This document shows positions 39,067-44,699 of a DNA stretch of 44,699 bases, piece by piece. Position 1 is the first letter of the stretch. Each line of letters starts with the position of its first letter. The notes beneath the pieces were generated by a model. The model was not told the DNA's origin. It saw only the letters and a list, made by a program, of their open reading frames with translations, and did not search any database. The stretch is from an uncultured Collinsella sp. (GTDB lineage Bacteria > Actinomycetota > Coriobacteriia > Coriobacteriales > Coriobacteriaceae), in NCBI GenBank assembly GCA_900551815.1, contig URXE01000007.1, positions 1-44,699 on the forward strand, read 5' to 3'. The translations under genes were made by a program, and so were the position numbers.

Positions 39067-39552
39067 CTAGCGCACGCGCTCGATCTCGACACCGCAGCTT
39101 GCCAGGGGAAGACCGACGGGCGCCCAAGGCTTATCGAGCTTAACGTGCACGCCAAGCAGCAGGGGGTAACGACGCAGCAGCATCTGGGCCACACCCTCGG
39201 CTGCAGCCTCGATGAGCTTAAACGTATGCTCGCGCAGATAGCCATCGACATCGTGGCATACCGAGCCGTAGTCAATCGAGGCGTCCAGGTTATCGTGCTC
39301 CCCCGCTGCACGCAGGTCGGCATAGAGCACCAGGGACACGATGAACTTCTGGCCCAGCGCGTTCTCTTCGGGATATACGCCGTGGTTAGCAAAAACCTCA
39401 AGACCTTCAACGGTGATGCGGTCGGCATGGCGCAGATCGTCATAGCTCACGTGGGGTACCGCCGTTGCGGTGGATATTTCGCCCCTTCCACGGCGGGCGA
39501 GCTCGGCGCCTTCAGTCTTGGTTGCATTCTCGGGCAGTTTCTTGTTGCTCAT
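39067..39552 (-). CDS. folB: Dihydroneopterin aldolase
   Basis: This protein has 161 residues, longer than the usual 120 because of a 35-residue N-terminal extension (MSNKKLPENATKTEGAELAR). The FolB core begins DRITVEGLEVFANHGVYPEENALGQ, with the substrate Glu-His region GVYPEE and catalytic Lys in VKLDKPWAPVG. It converts dihydroneopterin to 6-hydroxymethyldihydropterin in folate synthesis. The ATG follows GGAGACG. It is downstream of the HD-domain gene and folE on the same strand; folK, folC and folP are not visible here. Confidence 0.93.
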   Translation of the reverse strand: MSNKKLPENATKTEGAELARRGRGEISTATAVPHVSYDDLRHADRITVEGLEVFANHGVYPEENALGQKFIVSLVLYADLRAAGEHDNLDASIDYGSVCHDVDGYLREHTFKLIEAAAEGVAQMLLRRYPLLLGVHVKLDKPWAPVGLPLASCGVEIERVR

Positions 39553-39595
39553 CGCGATCGTCTCCTTCGTTTAGAACCCCGACCGCGCAAACTAA

Positions 39596-40177
39596 CTACA
39601 CGCGAATCGACAGGTTCTTTTTATCCTCGCTCCAGTTGCAAGCATTGCGCGCGGGGCATGCAAAGCAGGCGCGCGACGCTTTGTCGGCTGCATAGAGCAG
39701 ACGCTCAAGCGGTTGGCTGTTCACACGCAGCTTTCGATGGCCCAGAATGGCCGTCTTAATGGCTGCGGCATCGGCCGGCTCAAACGCCACATCATCGGGC
39801 ATGCCGCCGAGAATCGCATCAGCGACGCGTTCGCTTGCAACATCATGGGATATACCCGATTCATACTGTTCATCTTTGCCGATATCGTGAAGAAGTGCCG
39901 TGGCGTAGATGACCTCACGGTCAAATTCGAGCTGTTCCTCGAGATTCTTGATCCACATAATGCGAGCGACATCGAGAAGATGGTCAATACCGTGGCGGCA
40001 GAAGATGCGCCCCGATTCCAACTGTGCAATGTTGCCCAGGTGCCGCCGGAACAGCCCGTTGGCACAAATGTAATCAATGCGAGGCATGGCACCAAAGGGA
40101 GTCAGACCCGAAGCCATAAAGCCGCGACGCGACGTCCCCTCATCGGTCTTCGATGTAAAGTCGTTGACGACCCTCAT
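39596..40177 (-). CDS. HD-domain hydrolase with a C-terminal Cys motif, within the folate cluster
   Basis: This protein of about 193 residues has an N-terminal region with His-rich blocks (RRHLGNIAQLE, FCRHGIDHLLDVARIM) and the HD pair in YATALLHDIGKDEQYESGISH, giving the metal His/Asp set. It ends with ASRACFACPARNACNWSEDK, a CxxC-x5-C motif that could bind zinc or a cluster. The start is taken as ATG 40175-40177, one base after the folE stop. HD proteins of this kind hydrolyse nucleotides or phosphates; between folE and folB it might supply a missing phosphatase step in the pterin pathway, but that is inference. Confidence 0.8.
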   Translation of the reverse strand: MRVVNDFTSKTDEGTSRRGFMASGLTPFGAMPRIDYICANGLFRRHLGNIAQLESGRIFCRHGIDHLLDVARIMWIKNLEEQLEFDREVIYATALLHDIGKDEQYESGISHDVASERVADAILGGMPDDVAFEPADAAAIKTAILGHRKLRVNSQPLERLLYAADKASRACFACPARNACNWSEDKKNLSIRV

Positions 40178-40178
40178 G

Positions 40179-40736
40179 CTAACGGCCCAGCATCCTAAAG
40201 AACCGCTCCTCGAGCGCGGGATCGGTCTCAAAGACGCCGCGGCGAGCGAGCGTCACGGTCTTGGTGCCAGGCTTTTGCACGCCGCGCATGGTCATGCACA
40301 TATGCTCAGCTTCCATGAGCACAATCGCTCCCTGGGGAGCGAGATACTCCATGAGGGCATCGGCAACTTGTGCGCACAACTGCTCCTGCAGCTGCAGACG
40401 ACGGGCGTAGACCTCTACCGTGCGGGCAAGCTTAGAAAGCCCTGCGACACGGCCGTTGGGGATATAGCCAATGGCAGCCTTGCCGTAAAACGGCAGCAGA
40501 TGATGCTCGCACAGCGAGTAAAACGTGATGTCGCGCTCGATAACCAAATCGTTCGAAGCGACGGCAAAGGTTTTGGACAGATGCTCCTCGGCACTCTGGT
40601 CCATACCGCCGGCGATCTCACCATACATACGGGCAACGCGCGCCGGGGTCTCCAGCAGGCCCTCACGAGTTGGGTCCTCGCCTATGCCCTCAAGCAACAG
40701 CTTAATGGCGGCCTCGACTTTTTCCTGATCGACCAT
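40179..40736 (-). CDS. folE: GTP cyclohydrolase I
   Basis: This 185-residue enzyme of the FolE type has its zinc site as Cys and His in YSLCEHHLLPFYG and Cys in EAEHMCMTMRGVQKPG. GRVAGLSKLARTVEVYARR and QEQLCAQVADALMEYL are family motifs. It opens GTP to 7,8-dihydroneopterin triphosphate, the first folate step. The ATG (40734-40736) follows GTGAGG. One base separates its stop from the HD gene start, so folE, the HD gene and folB are one operon. Confidence 0.95.
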   Translation of the reverse strand: MVDQEKVEAAIKLLLEGIGEDPTREGLLETPARVARMYGEIAGGMDQSAEEHLSKTFAVASNDLVIERDITFYSLCEHHLLPFYGKAAIGYIPNGRVAGLSKLARTVEVYARRLQLQEQLCAQVADALMEYLAPQGAIVLMEAEHMCMTMRGVQKPGTKTVTLARRGVFETDPALEERFFRMLGR

Positions 40737-40802
40737 CTGGGCCTCACTTTTCCGATTTTGCGTTCGCGCTATGGTACCACGCCCTCCGGCATCGGCCACA
40801 AG

Positions 40803-41384
40803 CTACATAGTATGGGTCGAATAGACCGGATCGTCCCGCCAAAGCTCCACGGCGTCGCAAAGCGCAACGTTCTCACGCTCGGCACGGGCACGCGTGGCGT
40901 TCATGTCAATCACGCGTTGATTGCTCGAGCCCCTAAAGCGCAACGAGATATCGTACAGATCCTGAACGAACGGGCCGTCCACCAACATGTCGAGGCAGGC
41001 CAGGATACGGTCCGTCACCTCGGTATGATGACGGCCACCCGGCATAAGCTCCTCGAGCACGTCGCCGGTAAAGCACCAAATGGTCTTGCCCGACCCCGCG
41101 GGATAGGCCGCACGCACGCGTTCGATAAAGTCAACAAGCCCCACCTGATTCTCGGGCTCCATAGGCTCGCCGCCCAGAATCGTCAGGCCATCAATAAAGG
41201 GATGGTCGAGACTCTCGATAATCTTGTCCTCGACGGCACGGTCGAACGGCTCACCCGCAGCAAAGTCCCACGCGACAGAGTTAAAGCAGTTCTTGCACCC
41301 ACGACGGCACCCGCTCACAAACAGAGAAGTACGAACGCCTTCCCCATCAGCAATGTCGAAATACTTAATGTTCGCGTAGTTCAT
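40803..41384 (-). CDS. nrdG: Anaerobic ribonucleoside-triphosphate reductase activating protein
   Basis: This 193-residue radical-SAM activase has the 4Fe-4S motif CRRGCKNCFN (CX3CX2C, about residues 26-33). GLTILGGEPM is the SAM-binding glycine motif. SGKTIWCFTGDVLEEL and LDMLVDGPFV are NrdG family motifs, and the tail SNQRVIDMNATR is also typical. It generates the glycyl radical on NrdD. The ATG (41382-41384) follows GGGAGAG, which is itself within a 10-bp palindrome (CTCCCGGGAG). nrdD is upstream on the same strand, separated by 426 bases rich in palindromes. Confidence 0.93.
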   Translation of the reverse strand: MNYANIKYFDIADGEGVRTSLFVSGCRRGCKNCFNSVAWDFAAGEPFDRAVEDKIIESLDHPFIDGLTILGGEPMEPENQVGLVDFIERVRAAYPAGSGKTIWCFTGDVLEELMPGGRHHTEVTDRILACLDMLVDGPFVQDLYDISLRFRGSSNQRVIDMNATRARAERENVALCDAVELWRDDPVYSTHTM

Positions 41385-41399
41385 AGGTAACTCTCCCGG

Positions 41400-41483
41400 G
41401 AGGCCGGGACATATCATCCCGTCCTCAAACATTCTCGGCCTTCGGCCTGCGAAACTGCGGGCGGGACGATATGTCCCGGCCTC
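41400..41483. repeat. Long hairpin just upstream of nrdG
   Basis: GAGGCCGGGACATATCATCC and onward (41400-41421) pairs with 41462-41483 over 22 positions with one mismatch, around a loop that contains GGCC-ttc-GGCC. It ends about 15 bases before the nrdG start, next to the ribosome site. Confidence 0.85.
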
Positions 41484-41661
41484 ATGCAAAGGGTAACTCA
41501 ATGAACGAAGCGAACATCGAGTATAGGGTTCGAGATCTAATAAAAACTGGGTTGCGGCTCAACCGCCATCGCAAGTAAATCGCAGCTGCAGCTCGAATTA
41601 TCTCCGCTAAGAACTTCGAGGAGTGAGCAGACCGCATGCCGCATCTCAGCTACGTCAACTT

Positions 41662-41799
41662 GGCCGCCCCGTAGCGAGGCCCCGGACCTTTGCTCGATAT
41701 GAGTTCCGCACGAACAGGAGGCGCCAGTGGCGCCTCCGTCGTGAGCCAGGACTGTCCGAAATAGCGAGTAAAGGTCCGGGGCCTCGCTACGGGGCGGCC
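41662..41799. repeat. Long palindrome (35-bp arms) between nrdD and nrdG
   Basis: The arms 41662-41696 and 41765-41799 are complementary at 34 of 35 positions (starting GGCCGCCCCGTAGCGAGGCC). The centre holds a nested 9-bp hairpin, GGAGGCGCC-agt-GGCGCCTCC (41717-41737). It follows the nrdD stop by 11 bases on the minus strand. An ORF read across it (41623-41814) is an artefact. No T-run follows, so it is not a simple terminator. Confidence 0.92.
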
Positions 41800-41810
41800 T
41801 GGGATGGTTA

Positions 41811-44033
41811 TTAGAGATGCAGCACGCGGTCGCGGATCTCCTCGGTTCGGCCCTGGTTCCAGAACTGGGTACCGATGTAGCCGCACGTACGACGAGCGAC
41901 GTTCATCTTCTCCTGGTCACGATTGCCGCAATTGGGGCACTCCCACACCAGCTTGCCGTCATCCTCGACAATCTTGATCTCGCCGTCGTAGCCGCACACC
42001 TGGCAGTAGTCGCTCTTGGTGTTGAGCTCGGCGTACATGATGTTGTCGTAGATGTACTGCATCACGCGAATGACAGCCTTGAGGTTGTCCTGCATGTTGG
42101 GAACCTCAACGTAGGAGATAGCACCGCCCGGCGAAAGCTGCTGGAACATGCCCTCGAACTTGAGCTTATCGAAAGCATCAATCTCCTCAGACACATGGAC
42201 GTGGTAGCTGTTGGTGATGTAGCCCTTGTCCGTCACGCCCGGGATGATGCCAAAACGACGCTGCAGGCACTTGGCGAACTTGTAGGTCGTCGACTCAAGC
42301 GGGGTGCCGTACAGCGAGAAGTCAATATCGCTTTCGGCCTTCCACTCGGCGCACTTGTCGTTCATGCGTTGCATGACGGCCATGGCAAAGGGCGTGCCCT
42401 CCTTCTCGGTGTGGCTGTGGCCCGTCATATACTTGACGCACTCATACAGGCCGGCATAACCCAGACTAATGGTGGAGTAACCGCCCACGAGCAGCTTGTC
42501 GATCGTCTCGCCCTTCTTCAGACGCGCCAGGGCGCCGTATTGCCAAAGAATCGGCGCGGCGTCAGAAAGTGTACCCATCAGGCGCTCATGACGGCACAGC
42601 AGGGCGCGGTGGCACAGCTCAAGGCGCTCGTCGAAGATCTTCCAGAACTTGTCCATGTCCTGATGCGAGCTCAGGGCGACATCGGGCAGGTTGATGGTCA
42701 CAACGCCCTGGTTAAAGCGACCGTAGTACTTGGGCTTGTTTGGGTCATAGTTCAGCGCGTTGGCCACGTTGTTAAAACCGTTGCCCGAACGGTCGGGCGT
42801 CAGGAAACTGCGGCAACCCATGCAGGTGTAGCAATCGCCGTTGCCGGCGGTCTCGCCCTTAGACAGCTTGAGCTCGCGCATCTTCTTCTCGGAGATGTAA
42901 TCGGGCACCATGCGCTTGGCGGTGCACTTGGCAGCCAGCTGGGTCAGGTAGAAGTACGGGGAATCCTCGTGAACGTTATCGTCCTCGAGTACATAGATAA
43001 GCTTGGGGAATGCCGGGGTAATCCACACGCCGGCCTCGTTCTTAACGCCCTCGTAGCGCTGGCGAAGCGTCTCCTCCACGATCATGGCAAGGTCGTGCTT
43101 CTCCTGAGGCGTACGGGCCTCGTTAAGATACATAAAGACCGTCACGAACGGCGCCTGGCCATTGGTGGTCATAAGGGTCACGACCTGATACTGAATCGTC
43201 TGGACGCCGCGACGGATCTCGTCACGCAGGCGATCCTCAACGACCTCGCGAACCTTTTCGGGAGATGCGGAAACGCCGAGCTCCTCGAGCTCGCGGGCGA
43301 CCTCGCCACGAATCTTTTGACGGCTCACCTCAACAAAGGGGGCAAGATGGGTCAGCGAGATGGACTGGCCGCCGTACTGGGAGGAAGCAACCTGGGCGAT
43401 AATCTGCGTCGCAATATTGCAGGCGGTCGAGAAGCTGTGCGGCTTCTCAATCAGCGTGCCCGAAATAACAGTGCCGTTCTGGAGCATGTCCTCCAGGTTC
43501 ACCAGATCGCAGTTGTGCATATGCTGGGCAAAGTAATCCGAATCGTGGAAATGGATCAGACCCTCATTATGGGCATCCACGATCTCCTGAGGCAGCAGCA
43601 CGCGCTGGGTCAGGTCCTTGGAAATCTCGCCAGCCATATAGTCGCGCTGAACGGAGTTGACGGTCGGGTTCTTGTTGGAGTTCTCCTGCTTGACCTCTTC
43701 GTTATTGCACTCGATCAGCGACAGGATCTTGTCATCGGTCGTGTTCTTCTGGCGCTTCAGGCTCTGAACATAGCGATAGATGATGTAGTGGCGGGCAACC
43801 TCGTAGCAGTCGAGACGCATGATCTCGTCCTCGACCAAATCCTGGATCTCCTCGACCGAAACGGTGTGGCCCGCGTTCTCGCATGCCTCGGCGACGTTTT
43901 GCGCCGCATAAACCACCTGGCGGTCGGTTAGACGAGAGCTCTCCTCGACCTCCAAGTTAGCGGCGCGGATGGCATTGACAATCTTATCGATGTCAAAGAC
44001 AACCTCGGTGCCGCTGCGCTTGATGATCTTCAT
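41811..44033 (-). CDS. nrdD: Anaerobic ribonucleoside-triphosphate reductase (class III)
   Basis: This 740-residue enzyme reduces ribonucleotides without oxygen. The N-terminal ATP cone (RSGTEVVFDIDKIVNAIRAA) senses ATP/dATP. The catalytic core includes NGDCYTCMGCRSFLTPDRSG with an active-site Cys. The C-terminal zinc site has CQVCG and CPNCG. The glycyl-radical Gly is in RRTCGYIGT (about residue 720). It needs NrdG, encoded downstream. The start is ATG 44031-44033 behind AAAGAGGC; the 44063 codon lacks a site. Two NrdR boxes 32 bases apart lie upstream. Confidence 0.97.
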   Translation of the reverse strand: MKIIKRSGTEVVFDIDKIVNAIRAANLEVEESSRLTDRQVVYAAQNVAEACENAGHTVSVEEIQDLVEDEIMRLDCYEVARHYIIYRYVQSLKRQKNTTDDKILSLIECNNEEVKQENSNKNPTVNSVQRDYMAGEISKDLTQRVLLPQEIVDAHNEGLIHFHDSDYFAQHMHNCDLVNLEDMLQNGTVISGTLIEKPHSFSTACNIATQIIAQVASSQYGGQSISLTHLAPFVEVSRQKIRGEVARELEELGVSASPEKVREVVEDRLRDEIRRGVQTIQYQVVTLMTTNGQAPFVTVFMYLNEARTPQEKHDLAMIVEETLRQRYEGVKNEAGVWITPAFPKLIYVLEDDNVHEDSPYFYLTQLAAKCTAKRMVPDYISEKKMRELKLSKGETAGNGDCYTCMGCRSFLTPDRSGNGFNNVANALNYDPNKPKYYGRFNQGVVTINLPDVALSSHQDMDKFWKIFDERLELCHRALLCRHERLMGTLSDAAPILWQYGALARLKKGETIDKLLVGGYSTISLGYAGLYECVKYMTGHSHTEKEGTPFAMAVMQRMNDKCAEWKAESDIDFSLYGTPLESTTYKFAKCLQRRFGIIPGVTDKGYITNSYHVHVSEEIDAFDKLKFEGMFQQLSPGGAISYVEVPNMQDNLKAVIRVMQYIYDNIMYAELNTKSDYCQVCGYDGEIKIVEDDGKLVWECPNCGNRDQEKMNVARRTCGYIGTQFWNQGRTEEIRDRVLHL

Positions 44034-44258
44034 CCTCTTGCCTCTTTCGCGTCGTAGCCTCATTGCGCTTCAGAGCCAAACGATGCCCGGCAGGGCTTGC
44101 CCCTGTCTTGCGGCGCCGTCGCGCAATCTGTGTTCTCGATAAACCATAAGCCTCTATGCGGACATTCCCAGGAGCCGATCAAGCGGCTCAAGGACACGTT
44201 CAAAAGAGGCAATTAAGGTCTTCGTTCTCTGTCCGCCATCTATCATACGACAAAGATG

Positions 44259-44306
44259 CATCTATATCCTGTATTCTTTTTTTAGGTCAAACACAACATA
44301 TAGTGT
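44259..44306. promoter_or_regulatory. Pair of NrdR boxes upstream of nrdD
   Basis: ACACAACATATAGTGT (44291-44306) matches the NrdR consensus acaCwAtATaTwGtgt at 15 of 16 positions. CATCTATATCCTGTAT (44259-44274) keeps the core at 10 of 16. They start 32 bases apart, which is the usual three-helical-turn spacing of NrdR pairs. Box 2 overlaps the -10 element. Confidence 0.8.
44261..44290 (-). promoter_or_regulatory. nrdD promoter
   Basis: On the minus strand TTGACC (44290-44285) and TATAGA (44266-44261) are spaced by 18 bases, with a start near 44254. The NrdR boxes flank and overlap it. The leader to the nrdD start is about 220 bases. Confidence 0.7.
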
Positions 44307-44610
44307 TTCAGCAGGTCAAAGCAATTAGTCATTTTGCAGACGCATTATAAATGAGGGGTATTTGACAAGTCGGTAAAACGTTACCAACACGGCTACCTGC
44401 ATGGCAGCTATAAAACCCCCTTAGTCAAGCCACTGACAAATCCTACTAAAACCAAGCCACTCACGCCAAAAGAATCCAAAAGATTATGCTTGACCAACAT
44501 GTTGCGGTCACGCTCGGCCAGGACGTATGCAATCTGCCGGCACCCCTACGGGATACGAAGACCATCGCATACAGACCTTGGATCAAAATTTGCTGGCATG
44601 TTTGGCGGCA
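44307..44610. other. About 300-bp stretch without a supported gene
   Basis: No ORF with a ribosome site is visible; a 60-residue ORF at 44486-44668 runs through the tRNA terminator and is an artefact. GGTAA-AACG-TTACC at about 44371-44384 is a small palindrome. AAGCCACTGAC and AAGCCACTCAC form an imperfect direct repeat near 44430-44470. Confidence 0.45.
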
Positions 44611-44647
44611 TAAAACAAAACAGTCCAGAAGCAAAGCCTCTGGACTG
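44611..44647 (-). terminator. Terminator of the tRNA-Val transcript
   Basis: CAGTCCAGA/TCTGGACTG is a perfect 9-bp stem (44621-44629 with 44639-44647), followed on the minus strand by TTTTGTTTT. It begins 9 bases after the end of the tRNA. Confidence 0.9.
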
Positions 44648-44655
44648 CGAACATT

Positions 44656-44699
44656 TGGTGGGCGTTAGAAGATTTGAACTTCTGACCTCTTCCGTGTCA
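44656..44699 (-). tRNA. tRNA-Val (anticodon GAC), 3' part only; 5' part beyond the window
   Basis: The minus strand reads from the anticodon loop to the 3' end: TGACAC with anticodon GAC at 44698-44696, then GGAAG (anticodon stem, 3' side), AGGTC (variable), AGAAG-TTCAAAT-CTTCT (T arm), AACGCCC (acceptor), A, and CCA encoded at 44658-44656. About 32 bases of the 5' part lie beyond the window. The anticodon call assumes standard spacing. Confidence 0.9.

Noticed and set aside
41623..41814. 63-codon ORF within the nrdD-nrdG palindrome
   Set aside because: It reads across both arms; its peptide repeats reflect the palindrome, not a gene.
41817..43931. 704-codon ORF opposite nrdD
   Set aside because: Shadow of nrdD. 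No motifs, no start signal.
44486..44668. 60-codon ORF near the right edge
   Set aside because: Runs through the tRNA terminator into the tRNA; no ribosome site.

Overview
The window looks like a chromosomal contig end from a gut actinobacterium of the class Coriobacteriia, most likely Collinsella or a close relative. This is inferred from the high-GC coding style, frequent GTG/TTG starts, and gene content: a DUF3793/flavodoxin pair, a UmuC/YolD SOS pair, a fructoselysine-kinase-like PfkB protein, class III ribonucleotide reductase and an LPxxG-anchored surface protein. No marker gene confirms the genus. The first 47 bases are not genomic. They are a sequencing-library (Nextera-type) adapter with index TCGCCTTA and the 19-bp mosaic end. 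The right edge cuts through a tRNA-Val gene.

Layout. 90-3000: ettA (ABC-F) and an sdpR/sdpI-like autorepressor/immunity pair, all on the minus strand. 3040-3280: a 28-codon membrane micro-ORF enclosed by a 13-bp inverted repeat. 3391-4982: tcdA and tatD. 5261-7750 (minus): a fructoselysine-kinase-like gene and two HAD phosphatases. 8275-11225: a foreign-looking cassette with an unknown frameshifted gene, a ClpP-like protease and a soluble VirD4/TraG-like ATPase. 11367-13785: pgi and a half-length iron-alcohol-dehydrogenase-like gene. 13936-15931: an SOS-regulated Y-family polymerase with a YolD partner. 15928-20480: a wall-anchored surface protein, a Cys-rich/HMA metal protein, and DUF3793 plus flavodoxin. 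20598-23703: an amino-acid ABC transporter. 23851-27171: nfo, an oxidoreductase and an aldo/keto reductase, with two copies of a covarying hairpin repeat. 27497-32524: a ketopantoate-reductase-like gene, secreted and membrane proteins, and metY behind a cysteine-containing leader peptide, divergent from a LysR regulator. 32588-35108: rnhA, an oxidoreductase, acylphosphatase and a Fur-family regulator. 35186-37077: a HAD phosphatase, a UreE-like protein and a SlyD-like FKBP. 37198-39060: an M19 dipeptidase and a YgjP-like metalloprotease. 39067-40736: folB, an HD hydrolase and folE. 40803-44306: nrdG and nrdD with paired NrdR boxes. 44656 to the edge: tRNA-Val.

Most of the window is housekeeping. 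The most interesting parts are the ClpP-like/VirD4-like cassette, the Cys-containing metY leader peptide, the pair of hairpin repeats whose variable 4-bp segments covary completely, the micro-ORF with end-to-end inverted repeats, and the long palindromes around nrdG/nrdD. The regulatory calls (LexA, NrdR, SdpR-like, CsoR-like and DtxR-like sites, and several sigma70 promoters) come from reading motifs by eye and have not been tested.
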